Below are positions 8,629-17,924 of a DNA stretch of 64,000 nt, piece by piece. Below the pieces are notes generated by a model. That model saw only the letters and a list, made by a program, of their open reading frames with translations. It did no database searches and was not told the origin of the DNA. The stretch covers positions 2,947,501-3,011,500 of the forward strand of contig NZ_CP117969.2 of NCBI RefSeq assembly GCF_028743515.2, in the 5' to 3' direction. The stretch comes from Imtechella halotolerans (GTDB lineage Bacteria > Bacteroidota > Bacteroidia > Flavobacteriales > Flavobacteriaceae). The position numbers and the translations under genes were made by a program. Positions within the stretch are counted from its first letter, which is position 1. Each line of letters starts with the position of its first letter.

Positions 8629-9372
8629 TTAGCTAAGTTGTTCACTTGTTTTCCCAAATCTTCTTTCTCTGTTTTGAAAAGCTGTTAATGCTTCATATAA
8701 ATGGTCTTTGGTGAAATCAGGCCAAAGAACCGGTGTGAAATACAGTTCAGCATATGCAATCTGCCACAATAAAAAATTACTAATACGATACTCGCCACTA
8801 GTTCGTATAAGTAAGTCTACATCAGGTAGATCATGCGTGTAAAGATGCTGATTTATAACTGAATCATCAATTTTTTCTTCTGAAATTATATTATTTTTAA
8901 CTTTGGATGCAATTTCCTTAACGGCATTTTTTAATTCTTCTCTTGCTCCATAACTTAAAGCTAATGTGAGCGTCATTCGTTGATTGACTTTCGTTTTTTC
9001 AATGACCTCTGAAAGTTCTTTTTGTGCTTTCAAAGGAAGTGAATCTAGTTTGCCAATCGCATTCAATTTAATATCATTTTTAGTAAGTGTTTTAAGTTCT
9101 TTCCGTAACGAACTTACTAATAAATTCATTAATGTATCCACTTCTTTTTTAGGCCTATTCCAGTTTTCTGTTGAAAAGGCATATAAAGTAAGGTTTGGTA
9201 TGCCTAATTCAGCACAAGCTTCAACAATTGTTCGAACAGTTTTTGAGCCGTTTTCATGGCCAAAAATGCGTAATCTTCCTTTCTGTTTGGCCCATCTTCC
9301 ATTGCCATCCATAATGATGGCCAAGTGCTGAGGGAGGTAGTGTGCTTTTATGTCTTCTTTAGTAATTTTCAA
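8629..9372 (-). CDS. uppS: Isoprenyl transferase (undecaprenyl diphosphate synthase)
   Basis: This 247-residue cytoplasmic enzyme condenses isopentenyl diphosphate units onto farnesyl diphosphate in cis, making the lipid carrier for peptidoglycan and LPS. The signature HLAIIMDGNGRWAK near residues 17-30 contains the catalytic Asp. LTLYAFSTENW and the C-terminal DLLIRTSGEYRISNFLLWQ also match the cis-prenyltransferase family. The usual E of RTSGE is present. bamA starts 7 nt downstream, implying one transcript. Confidence 0.95.
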   Translation of the reverse strand: MKITKEDIKAHYLPQHLAIIMDGNGRWAKQKGRLRIFGHENGSKTVRTIVEACAELGIPNLTLYAFSTENWNRPKKEVDTLMNLLVSSLRKELKTLTKNDIKLNAIGKLDSLPLKAQKELSEVIEKTKVNQRMTLTLALSYGAREELKNAVKEIASKVKNNIISEEKIDDSVINQHLYTHDLPDVDLLIRTSGEYRISNFLLWQIAYAELYFTPVLWPDFTKDHLYEALTAFQNRERRFGKTSEQLS

Positions 9373-9384
9373 AAGGTCATTAAT

Positions 9385-10080
9385 TTAATCTGCGCAAAAA
9401 CATGGTTTTTCCCCAAAGGTAAATGTAAGGGTAATCCCTGTAAATACATACCAATCGTCACTATTTAGATTTCCAAATTTGTATTGTGTTGGTTCGGGAA
9501 AACTGCCGTCTAGATTGTTTGTGAAAGTGTAGCGTGCTCCTGCTTCAATTCCTAAAATCCAGTTCCGCGCAATAGATCCTTTAACGCCTAAAACCATGGG
9601 GATCGCAATTGAATTTTTCCTGCTACCGCTGTATTGTAGCGCTACATTGCTTTGGTAATCAAAGTAAAGGTTTTCATAAGTGAAATATGAAAGTCCTGAA
9701 TACATATATGGGGTGAATTGTTTATTCATTTTGTGCAAATCATAGGGAACAAAATTGAATTCAACTCCCGCAGAGGCCTCAAAAATATTGTTAGTGAATG
9801 AGAAATCACGTTTTAGGCGTGCATTTATATCTGATTTATAGTCATTTCCCTCTAAAGTAGCGTATAGAAGGCTTGCTCTAAAGGCATATCGAGTATGCTT
9901 ATTCCATTTGTAAACTACTCCAAAAGCGGTGTTATTTGGTGCTAGATATTGGGTAGATCCAACATCTCCTATGAAATTACTACCCCCTGCAAAAAGACCT
10001 ATTTCGTTTATTTGAGAGAATAGGCTCTGGGTGGATAAGATGGTAATGATAACTAAAAAGATGTTTCTCATAAAATTCAA
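9385..10080 (-). CDS. DUF6089-family outer-membrane beta-barrel protein, function unknown
   Basis: This 231-residue protein has a signal peptide (about residues 1-22, ending SLFSQ). An opening INEIGLFAGGSNFIGDVG is typical of the Bacteroidota DUF6089 family, followed by alternating strands of a small barrel similar in layout to OmpW/OmpX-type porins. It ends with LTFTFGEKPCFCAD, an unusual Cys-containing tail. The family is conserved immediately upstream of uppS and bamA in many flavobacteria, suggesting a link to outer-membrane assembly, but no activity is established. A TAnnTTTG box at 10088-10095 suggests that the uppS-bamA-ompH transcript begins here. Confidence 0.8.
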   Translation of the reverse strand: MNFMRNIFLVIITILSTQSLFSQINEIGLFAGGSNFIGDVGSTQYLAPNNTAFGVVYKWNKHTRYAFRASLLYATLEGNDYKSDINARLKRDFSFTNNIFEASAGVEFNFVPYDLHKMNKQFTPYMYSGLSYFTYENLYFDYQSNVALQYSGSRKNSIAIPMVLGVKGSIARNWILGIEAGARYTFTNNLDGSFPEPTQYKFGNLNSDDWYVFTGITLTFTFGEKPCFCAD

Positions 10081-10087
10081 AAGTTTG

Positions 10088-10095
10088 CAAATATA
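10088..10095 (-). promoter_or_regulatory. Candidate promoter -7 box for the DUF6089-uppS-bamA-ompH operon
   Basis: The minus strand reads TATATTTG, an exact TAnnTTTG match, 8 nt upstream of the DUF6089 start codon. The 93-nt gap after nadK fits a new transcript start. The -33 element is not clear. Confidence 0.4.
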
Positions 10096-10173
10096 GCAAT
10101 TAAGATGTCCAATTGCTCATATACAGCGGTTAATGTGATGATATGATAAACTTTTTTACCTTTATTTTATTGT

Positions 10174-11058
10174 TTAATTTCTTTTGTCTTCTCCCCATAG
10201 TAGTTTATTTCGGAGCGTTTTAAGGAAGCTCTCTGTTTTAAGGTCTATGAATTTTATGGTGAAAGGGGCTTTACGTATGATAATTTCTGTTTCATTTGAA
10301 AGCGTTGCTTGTCTTGAATCAAGAGAAATTAGGTAGTTTTTTTCTCTTCCACTAACAGAAAGTTTTATTTCAGTATTATCTGCAATTACTAAAGGTCTTG
10401 CGTTGAGGTTGTGAGGAGCAATAGGGGTTAAAACCAAATTGTGGGCAGTTGGCATAATAACTGGTCCGCCACAGCTCAAGGAATATCCTGTTGATCCTGT
10501 CGGTGTAGAAACGATAAGCCCGTCTGCCCAGTAACTGGTAAGGTACTCTTCATTGAGAAAGGTTGAAACAGTTATCATGGAGGCGGTATTTTTTCTGCTA
10601 ACAGCAATTTCGTTTAGTGCAAAATAAAGCCCATTGAGTTCTTTAATGTCAGGCGAGGTGTGTAACTCTACTAAACTACGTTCGCTAATTGTATAGTCTC
10701 TCGCCTTAAGGCATTCTAGCATGTGCTTGATATCTTCTTGTTGAACAGTGGCTAAAAATCCTAATCTTCCAGTGTTAATTCCTAAAATTGGTATAGGTAG
10801 ATTCCGTACCAATGTAGCTGCCCTTAAGATAGTTCCGTCACCACCAATACTTACCATAAGGTTGTAACTGTTGTTTAAATCTTCAAAACCTTGATAGGTA
10901 GGTAGCTCTTTTACAATTGGAATGGTCTTACAGAGTTTTGTTGAATAATTTACTTCAATTACCAATGTGTAACCCATGGAGAGCATCTCGGTAATTAGGT
11001 ACTCAATACATTCTTTGAGTTTTTCATTGTATTGCTGTCCGTAAATGGCTACTTTCAT
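10174..11058 (-). CDS. nadK: NAD kinase
   Basis: This 294-residue cytoplasmic enzyme phosphorylates NAD to NADP with ATP. The GGDGT motif lies at residues 72-76, NTGRLGFL follows, and TPTGSTGYSLSCGGP carries the second conserved glycine-rich loop. These are the defining NAD kinase motifs, and length is normal. It follows the CBS-domain gene by 11 nt in the same direction, as in many Bacteroidota genomes, so the two are probably co-transcribed. Confidence 0.95.
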   Translation of the reverse strand: MKVAIYGQQYNEKLKECIEYLITEMLSMGYTLVIEVNYSTKLCKTIPIVKELPTYQGFEDLNNSYNLMVSIGGDGTILRAATLVRNLPIPILGINTGRLGFLATVQQEDIKHMLECLKARDYTISERSLVELHTSPDIKELNGLYFALNEIAVSRKNTASMITVSTFLNEEYLTSYWADGLIVSTPTGSTGYSLSCGGPVIMPTAHNLVLTPIAPHNLNARPLVIADNTEIKLSVSGREKNYLISLDSRQATLSNETEIIIRKAPFTIKFIDLKTESFLKTLRNKLLWGEDKRN

Positions 11059-11069
11059 GGATTGTTTTT

Positions 11070-11735
11070 TTAGATATTAAGATAACGTTGAAGGTAGTCA
11101 GATTTATCTTTAAGGTCCTTTAAATAGGAGTCATCTTCTTTGTCGATAACAATATTGTAGTTGAATCGTCTAAATGACTGGATGATGGAATTAAGGGGGG
11201 CATTTCCAACTTTTAAAGTTATTTGAACTTGATTCTCGTTCATTTCACTTATAAAAGCACCAAGTAATTTGCCATTATTGCTTTCGACAATTTGTGAAAT
11301 TTCACTAAATGAATAGTCTTTTAGTCCTTTTTCTATTAGTAGAATGCCGCCAGGCTCATTTAAAAATGGGGTTTGATTAAACAAGCCAATAATGTCTAAT
11401 AATTCGTAATAACCAATGTATTCACTTTTTTCATTTAAAACAGGCATGATGTTAGATTCATGTTGGGCAAATGCCTCTAGAACTTCTACCCAATTGGTCT
11501 GTTTTCGGACGAAAAAAGCATCAAGAGCATATAGATAGTCTTCTAATTTTTTATCATCATCAAATCCCTGTATGTCTTCTTGAGCAACACATCCCAAAAG
11601 CATCTTTTGCTCAACCACAGGTAAGTGTGAGAACGCATGACTCTCAGCAATGCTTTTCGCTTTCTTTACACTGTCGAAAGTGATAAGTGGCTGAATGTCA
11701 AAATTGATATGTGAATTAATGTTCATCTCCTTCAA
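11070..11735 (-). CDS. CBS-domain protein
   Basis: This 221-residue cytoplasmic protein begins with a pair of CBS motifs. Residues about 15-70 include SHAFSHLPVVEQKMLLGCV; residues about 75-130 include ESNIMPVLNEKSEYIGYYELLDI. A C-terminal ACT-like segment (about 135-215) follows. CBS pairs bind adenine nucleotides and regulate an attached or partner protein. No catalytic domain is fused here, and the partner is unknown. The tight spacing to nadK (11 nt) hints at a nucleotide-sensing role connected with NAD kinase, which is inference only. It is divergent from pdxJ. Confidence 0.8.
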   Translation of the reverse strand: MKEMNINSHINFDIQPLITFDSVKKAKSIAESHAFSHLPVVEQKMLLGCVAQEDIQGFDDDKKLEDYLYALDAFFVRKQTNWVEVLEAFAQHESNIMPVLNEKSEYIGYYELLDIIGLFNQTPFLNEPGGILLIEKGLKDYSFSEISQIVESNNGKLLGAFISEMNENQVQITLKVGNAPLNSIIQSFRRFNYNIVIDKEDDSYLKDLKDKSDYLQRYLNI

Positions 11736-11788
11736 AATTCATGGGCAAATTAATTAATTTATATCATAAAAATGCATGTTTTACTTTG

Positions 11789-11796
11789 TATTTTTG
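11789..11796 (+). promoter_or_regulatory. Candidate promoter -7 box for pdxJ
   Basis: TATTTTTG fits TAnnTTTG and lies 55 nt upstream of the chosen pdxJ ATG at 11852. It falls inside the longer open frame that begins at 11741, which argues against that upstream start. No -33 box is obvious. Confidence 0.35.
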
Positions 11797-11851
11797 CCTT
11801 TTGCAAATAGAAAAACAATACTTTCATAACTGTTTAAACAAACTTTTGAGT

Positions 11852-12598
11852 ATGACAAAGCTTAGTGTAAATATTAATAAAATTGCTACACTGCGTAATT
11901 CACGTGGGGGGAATGTTCCGAATTTACTCAAGGTGGCTGAAGATGTTCAGAAATTTGGAGCAGAAGGAGTGACTATTCACCCAAGACCAGACGAGAGGCA
12001 TATACGTTATCAGGATGCGTATGATTTAGTACAAGTTGTAAATACAGAATACAATATAGAAGGAAATCCTATACCTAGATTTATAGATTTAGTATTGCAG
12101 ATTAAACCTACCCAAGTTACTTTAGTGCCCGATGCTGATGATGCTATTACCTCCAACGCGGGATGGGATACCGTGGTTCATAAAGACTTTTTGATTGATG
12201 TTATAGCTGAGTTTAAAAGGAATGGGATTCGAACGTCTATTTTTGTAGATCCTGTTGAAAAGATGGTAGAGGCTGCCGCCGTCACAGGAACAGATAGGGT
12301 TGAATTATACACCGAGGAATATGCTAAGGAATTTCAGCGGGGTAATTTAAATGGGATTTCATCTTATGTAAATGCCGCGATTGTGGCTGATAAGGTAGGA
12401 CTAGGTATTAATGCTGGACATGATTTGAGTTTGGATAATATTCGTTACTTTAAAGAGCAAATTCCAAATCTCCTAGAAGTGTCTATTGGGCATGCTCTTA
12501 TTTCTGAGTCTTTGTACTTAGGGCTTGAAAATGTTGTGAACTTATACCTTAACAAATTAAAATATGATGCAAGTACTCCATTCTCAAATTTTTGGTGA
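11852..12598 (+). CDS. pdxJ: Pyridoxine 5'-phosphate synthase
   Basis: This 248-residue TIM-barrel enzyme joins deoxyxylulose 5-phosphate and 3-amino-1-hydroxyacetone phosphate to make pyridoxine 5'-phosphate (DXP-dependent vitamin B6 pathway). The sequence starts MTKLSVNINKIATLRNSRGG, as in the family. It contains VTIHPRPDERHI, a VTLVPD segment and the late motif INAGHDLSLDN. A frame extension to 11741 adds 37 residues (MGKLINLYHK...) that match no PdxJ start and overlap a promoter-like box, so I reject it. The 3' end overlaps the next gene by 35 nt, suggesting translational coupling. Confidence 0.95.
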   Translation: MTKLSVNINKIATLRNSRGGNVPNLLKVAEDVQKFGAEGVTIHPRPDERHIRYQDAYDLVQVVNTEYNIEGNPIPRFIDLVLQIKPTQVTLVPDADDAITSNAGWDTVVHKDFLIDVIAEFKRNGIRTSIFVDPVEKMVEAAAVTGTDRVELYTEEYAKEFQRGNLNGISSYVNAAIVADKVGLGINAGHDLSLDNIRYFKEQIPNLLEVSIGHALISESLYLGLENVVNLYLNKLKYDASTPFSNFW

Positions 12599-13337
12599 AG
12601 GTACTCCTTTCTTAATTCTTCATGGATTTTTAGGAATGTCGGATAATTGGAAAACCATGGGGATGCAATATGCTGCTCAAGGGTTTCAATTACATTTATT
12701 AGATTTAAGAAATCATGGACATAGTTTTCATTCTGAAGACTTTTCATATGAAGTAATGGTACAGGACGTATATGCTTATATGGAATACCATGGTTTGGAA
12801 AGTGCTATTGTTCTTGGGCATTCAATGGGAGGTAAAGTTGCTATGGAGCTAGCGGTTACTTATTCGGAAAAAGTAAAAAAACTCATTGTCGCTGATATTG
12901 CTCCAAAGTACTATCCGGTTCATCATCAAACCATTTTAAATGGATTAGCTTCTTTGGATTTTTCAAAAATAAAAACCAGAGGGGAAGCTGATAATCAGCT
13001 AGCGAATTATATATCGGATGCAGGAATTCGTATGTTTCTTCTAAAAAATCTTTATTGGGTAGCTAAAGGACAGCTCGGGTTGAGGTTGAATTTGAAAGTA
13101 TTAACTGATAAAGTAGGTGAGGTGGGAGAGTCTTTGGCAAAATTTGCAAACTATCAAGGTCCTACTTTATTTATTAAGGGGGAACGTTCTGAGTATGTCA
13201 TGAGAGAAGATGAGGTTCTGATTAAAACGCATTTCCCTAAGGTTAAAATTGTGGCTGTTTCCCGTGCAGGACATTGGCTGCATGCAGAGAATCCTGAGGA
13301 GTTTTTTGAGAAAACAATTTCTTTTATAAAGGACTAA
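12564..13337 (+). CDS. Alpha/beta-fold hydrolase
   Basis: This 257-residue cytoplasmic protein has the classic fold markers. The oxyanion region is LILHGFLGMSDNW. The nucleophile elbow is LGHSMGGKVAMEL, with Ser at about residue 92. An acid-bearing strand lies near IKGERSEYV, and the catalytic His is in SRAGHWLHAENPEEF. It resembles YbfF-type esterases that act on small acyl esters, but the substrate cannot be read from sequence. It overlaps the end of pdxJ by 35 nt. Either of two consecutive ATG codons (12564 or 12567) could be the start. Confidence 0.88.
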   Translation: MMQVLHSQIFGEGTPFLILHGFLGMSDNWKTMGMQYAAQGFQLHLLDLRNHGHSFHSEDFSYEVMVQDVYAYMEYHGLESAIVLGHSMGGKVAMELAVTYSEKVKKLIVADIAPKYYPVHHQTILNGLASLDFSKIKTRGEADNQLANYISDAGIRMFLLKNLYWVAKGQLGLRLNLKVLTDKVGEVGESLAKFANYQGPTLFIKGERSEYVMREDEVLIKTHFPKVKIVAVSRAGHWLHAENPEEFFEKTISFIKD

Positions 13338-13378
13338 GAACTTTTTAGTATATTAGTTTAAAGTAAAATTGTGCTATT

Positions 13379-13720
13379 ATGAAATTAATTCTTCGCATAT
13401 TACTTACTGCGGTAGCAGTAGTTGTTTTGTCTCATATTTTAAAAGGAATTCAGGTAGATGGGTATTGGTCAGCAGTTATTGTGGCTATAGTGTTGGCATT
13501 ACTTAATGTTTTTGTAAAACCAATTCTCGTATTTTTGACCCTTCCGGCTACAATTATAACCTTAGGACTATTCTTACTCGTTATTAATGCGGTTATTATT
13601 TTAATTGCCGGTGAGTTAATTGAAGGCTTTAGAGTTTACAACTTTTGGTGGGCCTTACTTTTTAGCTTATTACTTTCCTTGTTACAATCTGTTTTGTTTT
13701 CTCTTTTAAAGGAAGATTAG
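13379..13720 (+). CDS. Phage holin family 4 / YvlD-like membrane protein
   Basis: This 113-residue protein is almost entirely hydrophobic with four predicted membrane segments. It carries the signature LNVFVKPILVFLTLPATIITLGLFLLVINA of the family often named 'phage holin family 4' (YvlD-like). Despite the name, these chromosomal proteins have no shown lytic role and no phage gene is nearby. Its function is unknown. It stands alone between the hydrolase and tig. Confidence 0.85.
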   Translation: MKLILRILLTAVAVVVLSHILKGIQVDGYWSAVIVAIVLALLNVFVKPILVFLTLPATIITLGLFLLVINAVIILIAGELIEGFRVYNFWWALLFSLLLSLLQSVLFSLLKED

Positions 13721-13760
13721 TTAAATAAAATAATCATGTAAAATTCAGCAAGTTAAAAAC

Positions 13761-13791
13761 TTGGATAGCGTTGTAAAAAGTGCTAATTTTG
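13761..13791 (+). promoter_or_regulatory. Candidate promoter for tig
   Basis: TTG at 13761-13763 is followed after 20 nt by TAATTTTG at 13784-13791, matching the Bacteroidota -33/-7 arrangement (TTTG, about 19 nt, TAnnTTTG). The tig ATG is 35 nt downstream. Confidence 0.5.
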
Positions 13792-13826
13792 CCACCCGAA
13801 TTTTAAGTGATAAATTTTAGAGACTA

Positions 13827-15149
13827 ATGAATATTACTAAAGAGCAAGTAGATGCACTTAATGCCATTGTAACAGTGGCTATTACAAAAGAAGATTATAG
13901 CGATAAAGTTGCTGAAATATTGAACGATTATCGTAAAAATGCAACTATTCCAGGATTCCGAAAAGGACATGTTCCTATGGGCTTGGTAAAGAAGCAATAC
14001 GGTAAGGCAGTGTTGGTGGATGAGGTAAACAAGCTTTTACAAGATGCGCTCAATAAGTATTTAACAGAAGAGAAATTAGATGTCTTAGGAAATCCACTTC
14101 CAAAAGCACAAGATAATTTAGATTGGGATGCCGAAGATTTTTCATTTGAATTTGAATTAGGATTGGCTCCTTCTTTTGATGTTACTCTTAAGAGTAAAAA
14201 AGCGATTACGCACTATACAATTGTAGCGGACGATAAGATGATTGAGGAGCAGGTTGCTCGCATCCAGAAGCAATTTGGGAAGTTAGTATCCAAAAACGAA
14301 ATTGCTCAAGATGATGAAATCACTGGAACTTTCTTTAATGAAGACAAAGGAATAGATAATAAAGTTACCTTCACTCTAGATAAACTTAAAGGTAAGAAAA
14401 ACATTGGTGCTTTTGAAGGTGCTAAAGTTGGTGATCAAATTACGATTAACACCAAAGGTCTTTTTGTTGACGAGCATGATTTGATGCATTATATGAAGGT
14501 AAGTCATGACCAAGCACATGATTTGGCAGTAGATGTTACCTTTACTGTGGAAGAAGTTAATACACGTGAACTGGCTGAATTAGACCAGGATTTGTTTGAT
14601 AAACTTTTTGGTCCAGGAAATGTTACTTCTGTGACTGAAATGAAAAATAAGATAAAGGAGGATGCGGAAAAACAATTCCTTCAGCAGGCCGACCAAAAGT
14701 TATTGAACGATGTTACTGAATACCTAGTTGAAAATACTGAGTTCGATCTTCCAGCAGCCTTTTTGAAAAAATGGATTCAAGTAACAGGTGAAAACCCGTT
14801 GACAGATGAGGAGGCAAGTGAAGAATACGAAAAGTCTGAGAAAGGATTGCGTTATCAACTAATTGAAGGTAAGATTATTTCAGAAAATAATCTTCAGGTT
14901 ACTTTTGAAGAGTTAAAAGATTTTGCCAAAGGATTTATTAAAGCTCAAATGGCTCAATTTGGTCAATTAGACCCTGCTGAAGAAGATTTAGATAATATAG
15001 CATCTCGTGTGCTTTCAAATCAAGATGAAGTTCGTCGTTTGTCAGAACAATTGATGAGTCAGAAGTTGGTTTCTTTTTATAAAGAAAATGCAAACTTAAA
15101 GGCGAAAGAAGTGACGTATGAAGACTTCGTTAAAGAGGCCTATAACTAA
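13827..15149 (+). CDS. tig: Trigger factor
   Basis: This 440-residue ribosome-associated chaperone folds nascent chains. The N-terminal ribosome-binding domain contains PGFRKGHVPMGLVKKQYGKA (about residues 40-60), the GFRxGxxP tail-tip signature. The middle region (about 150-240) corresponds to the FKBP-type domain but looks diverged, as is usual in Bacteroidota, so prolyl-isomerase activity is doubtful. The C-terminal third is the helical chaperone cradle. It is followed by a strong terminator and then clpP-clpX, the same chaperone-protease order seen in many bacteria. Confidence 0.93.
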   Translation: MNITKEQVDALNAIVTVAITKEDYSDKVAEILNDYRKNATIPGFRKGHVPMGLVKKQYGKAVLVDEVNKLLQDALNKYLTEEKLDVLGNPLPKAQDNLDWDAEDFSFEFELGLAPSFDVTLKSKKAITHYTIVADDKMIEEQVARIQKQFGKLVSKNEIAQDDEITGTFFNEDKGIDNKVTFTLDKLKGKKNIGAFEGAKVGDQITINTKGLFVDEHDLMHYMKVSHDQAHDLAVDVTFTVEEVNTRELAELDQDLFDKLFGPGNVTSVTEMKNKIKEDAEKQFLQQADQKLLNDVTEYLVENTEFDLPAAFLKKWIQVTGENPLTDEEASEEYEKSEKGLRYQLIEGKIISENNLQVTFEELKDFAKGFIKAQMAQFGQLDPAEEDLDNIASRVLSNQDEVRRLSEQLMSQKLVSFYKENANLKAKEVTYEDFVKEAYN

Positions 15150-15177
15150 GCTCAGAAAAAATAATTTACCTATCTTT

Positions 15178-15211
15178 AAGGCGTTAAAAAAGTTCTTTTA
15201 ACGCCTTTTTT
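15178..15211 (+). terminator. Intrinsic terminator after tig
   Basis: AAGGCGTTAAAA (15178-15189) and TTTTAACGCCTT (15196-15207) form a 12-bp stem with a 6-nt loop and a trailing T-run. It is only 27 nt from the clpP ATG, so clpP needs a promoter close to or overlapping this hairpin, or depends on read-through. Confidence 0.8.
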
Positions 15212-15237
15212 AAACTTAATGCGAATTTTATTAGTAT

Positions 15238-15897
15238 ATGAACTACGGTAAAGAATTTAAAAAATATGCTACTCAGCACCATGGTGTCAATAGTATGTAT
15301 TACGACAAGATTGTAAGCAGCATGACTCCATATATTATTGAAGAACGCCAATTGAATGTGGCTCAAATGGACGTTTTTTCACGTCTAATGATGGATCGTA
15401 TCATTTTTTTAGGAACGGCCATTGATGATACTATTGCAAATATTATTCAAGCTCAACTTTTGTTTTTGGAGAGTGTAGATAGTACTAAGGATATTCAGAT
15501 ATATGTAAACTCACCTGGAGGTGGAGTATATGCAGGTTTAGGGATTTATGATACGATGCAGTTTATTAAACCTGATGTAGCAACCATATGTACTGGTATT
15601 GCTGCTTCCATGGGAGCAGTTCTATTGTGTGCCGGGGCCAATGGAAAGCGCTCAGCATTACCGCACTCACGAGTAATGATTCATCAACCACTTGGCGGCG
15701 CTCAGGGTCAGGCTAGTGATATTGAAATTACTGCCCGTGAAATTTTAAAGTTGAAAGACGAATTGTATGATATTATTTCTAAGCATTCTGGGCAACCATT
15801 TGATAAGGTTCATCACGATAGTGATAGGGATTATTGGATGAAGGCGGAAGAGGCTAAGGCCTATGGAATGATTGATGAAGTTTTGGTACGTAGTTAA
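15238..15897 (+). CDS. clpP: ATP-dependent Clp protease proteolytic subunit
   Basis: This 219-residue serine protease forms the tetradecameric barrel of ClpXP. The catalytic Ser is at residue 124 in [12 protein letters not shown] and the His at residue 149 in [14 protein letters not shown]; the Asp lies further along in the handle region. The N-terminal stretch of about 35 residues before [18 protein letters not shown] is longer than the mature E. coli subunit and may include a processed propeptide. clpX follows 10 nt downstream, so they form one operon for regulated proteolysis in the cytoplasm. Confidence 0.95.
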   Translation: MNYGKEFKKYATQHHGVNSMYYDKIVSSMTPYIIEERQLNVAQMDVFSRLMMDRIIFLGTAIDDTIANIIQAQLLFLESVDSTKDIQIYVNSPGGGVYAGLGIYDTMQFIKPDVATICTGIAASMGAVLLCAGANGKRSALPHSRVMIHQPLGGAQGQASDIEITAREILKLKDELYDIISKHSGQPFDKVHHDSDRDYWMKAEEAKAYGMIDEVLVRS

Positions 15898-15907
15898 TTA
15901 AAAATAA

Positions 15908-17140
15908 ATGGCAAAAGAAGTATTAGAGTGCTCGTTTTGTGGTCGTAAAAAACCTGAAACCAATATCTTGATAGCTGGTCTTGATGCTCATATTTGTGAT
16001 CGTTGTATCGAGCAGGCCCACGGTATAGTACTCGAAGAATTAAAACAGTCAAAGTCTGGAGATCTTTCGGCTGAATTAGTGCTAAAAAAACCTCAAGAAA
16101 TAAAGGAATTTCTAGATCAGTTTATTATAGGACAAGAGTTTACTAAAAAGGTGATGTCGGTTGCTGTATACAATCATTATAAGCGTTTGTTGCAACCTGT
16201 AACCAATGATGATATTGAAATTCAAAAGAGTAATATCATTATGGTTGGACAGACAGGTACTGGAAAAACATTAATGGCAAAGACGATTGCTCGAATGCTT
16301 AATGTTCCTTTAGCGATTGTTGACGCCACAGTACTTACAGAGGCTGGTTATGTAGGAGAAGATGTTGAAAGCATCCTTACACGATTGCTTCAAGCTGCTG
16401 ATTACAATTTAGAGAAAGCTGAACGAGGTATTGTGTTTATTGATGAAATAGATAAAATTGCACGAAAAAGTGATAACCCGTCAATTACGCGTGATGTGTC
16501 GGGTGAAGGTGTTCAACAGGCATTATTAAAACTTTTAGAAGGAACGGTAGTTAATGTTCCACCAAAAGGAGGAAGAAAACATCCAGATCAAAAGTTTATT
16601 GAAGTGAATACTGAAAATATTTTATTTATTGCCGGAGGAGCTTTTGATGGAATTGAACGAATAATTACCAAGCGCTTGAATATGCAAGCTGTGGGGTATA
16701 GTGCTTCCAAAAATGAACTTCAGGTGGATAATAATAATTTATTACAGTATATCATACCAAAAGATTTAAAAGAATTTGGGTTGATTCCTGAGATTATTGG
16801 ACGCCTTCCGGTATTGACGTATATGGATCCTCTAGATGCAAAAACATTAAGAGCCATTCTTACAGAGCCTAAAAATGCAATTATAAAACAATACACCAAG
16901 TTATTTGAAATGGATGATGTTGCATTTGAGATAGCAGATGATGCGTTGGATTTTATTGTAGAAAAAGCAATAGAGTATAAATTAGGTGCTCGAGGACTGC
17001 GTTCTCTATGTGAAGCTATTCTTACTGATGCTATGTTTGAATTACCTTCTTCTGGTGAGTCTTCGCTACTGGTTACAAAGGCATACGCACAAGATAAATT
17101 AAATAAGTCTTCTATAAATAAGCTGAAGGCAGCTTCTTAA
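15908..17140 (+). CDS. clpX: ATP-dependent Clp protease ATP-binding subunit ClpX
   Basis: This 410-residue AAA+ unfoldase feeds tagged substrates into ClpP. The N-terminal zinc-binding domain has [10 protein letters not shown] and CDRCI (two CxxC pairs, residues about 7-33). The Walker A motif is GQTGTGKT, the Walker B region is [11 protein letters not shown], and the C-terminal D2 region has [13 protein letters not shown] with the sensor-2 Arg. All core motifs are intact and length is standard. It is followed by a bidirectional terminator. Confidence 0.96.
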   Translation: MAKEVLECSFCGRKKPETNILIAGLDAHICDRCIEQAHGIVLEELKQSKSGDLSAELVLKKPQEIKEFLDQFIIGQEFTKKVMSVAVYNHYKRLLQPVTNDDIEIQKSNIIMVGQTGTGKTLMAKTIARMLNVPLAIVDATVLTEAGYVGEDVESILTRLLQAADYNLEKAERGIVFIDEIDKIARKSDNPSITRDVSGEGVQQALLKLLEGTVVNVPPKGGRKHPDQKFIEVNTENILFIAGGAFDGIERIITKRLNMQAVGYSASKNELQVDNNNLLQYIIPKDLKEFGLIPEIIGRLPVLTYMDPLDAKTLRAILTEPKNAIIKQYTKLFEMDDVAFEIADDALDFIVEKAIEYKLGARGLRSLCEAILTDAMFELPSSGESSLLVTKAYAQDKLNKSSINKLKAAS

Positions 17141-17145
17141 ATTAT

Positions 17146-17174
17146 AAAAGCCGCTTTAATTGAGCGGCTTTTTT
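17146..17174. terminator. Bidirectional terminator between clpX and the LytTR regulator
   Basis: AAAAGCCGCT (17146-17155) pairs with AGCGGCTTTT (17163-17172) over a 7-nt loop, with T-runs on both strands. It serves two convergent genes. Confidence 0.8.
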
Positions 17175-17180
17175 ATTCAT

Positions 17181-17924
17181 TTAATTTTCTTTTTCTTCGA
17201 TATCATCTTCCTCATAAATGAAATTAATATCTAATATGGTGCTTTTAACTTCGTTTAAATAACTTCGTCCTATAGTGTAACGAGTTCCACCTATTTCAAT
17301 ACTATTTCCCTCTACTACAGTAACCTTGTCAATTGAAATCGTGTACGATCTATGAATTCGAATAAATTTATCCTTAGGTAATTGTTCCGTAAAACTACTT
17401 AGAGTTTGATGTATAATATACTTTTGAGTAGGTGTAATTATCTTAATATAATCTTTTAGACTTTCCACGGCCAAAATTTCATCTAAAAAGATCTTTTTCA
17501 TTTTCTTTTTGTCAATTTTCACAAAAAGATAATCCTTATTTCCAGTAGAAGTCTCAGGTTTTTGTTGATAGCTTTGTTTAATAGCTTTGTTTATTGCCAG
17601 GAGGAATCGGGGGAAGGAAACGGGTTTTACAATGTAATCCAACACCTCTAACTCATAGCCTTGTAATGCATATTTTTCATGGGCCGTGGTCAAGATGATA
17701 TTGGGTTTTTGGTGTAAGCTTTTTATGAAACTAAGTCCATCAAGAATAGGCATATCTACATCCAGGAAAATCAAATCAACTGTATTTTTTTGTAAATATG
17801 ATAGCGCATCAATAGCATTGCCAAATGTAGCACAGACTTCTATGTCTTTAACTTGTGAAGCAAAAGAGTTCAATACATTTATTGCCAAAGGCTCGTCATC
17901 TATTAGTATAACTTTCAGTTTCAT
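17181..17924 (-). CDS. LytTR-family response regulator
   Basis: This 247-residue two-component regulator has a receiver domain at residues 1-120 with the acidic pair DD at 9-10, phospho-acceptor Asp55 in IFLDVDMPILDG and the Lys switch in DYIVKPVSF. Residues about 135-235 form a LytTR DNA-binding domain with the typical FIRIHRSYTISID and IGRSY pieces. It pairs with the sensor kinase encoded upstream on the same strand, though 337 nt separates the two genes. Its targets are unknown. The adjacent glycan locus, divergent from the kinase, is a candidate (inference from position). Confidence 0.92.
   Translation of the reverse strand: MKLKVILIDDEPLAINVLNSFASQVKDIEVCATFGNAIDALSYLQKNTVDLIFLDVDMPILDGLSFIKSLHQKPNIILTTAHEKYALQGYELEVLDYIVKPVSFPRFLLAINKAIKQSYQQKPETSTGNKDYLFVKIDKKKMKKIFLDEILAVESLKDYIKIITPTQKYIIHQTLSSFTEQLPKDKFIRIHRSYTISIDKVTVVEGNSIEIGGTRYTIGRSYLNEVKSTILDINFIYEEDDIEEKEN

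Noticed and set aside
8622-8657. Upstream bamA start overlapping uppS
   Set aside because: The internal ATG at 8619-8621 gives a proper signal peptide and removes the overlap.
11741-11851. N-terminal extension of pdxJ
   Set aside because: The 37 extra residues do not resemble PdxJ and contain a promoter-like -7 box at 11789-11796.
13379-13720. Prophage signal from the 'phage holin' name
   Set aside because: The family is widespread on chromosomes and no other phage gene is nearby.
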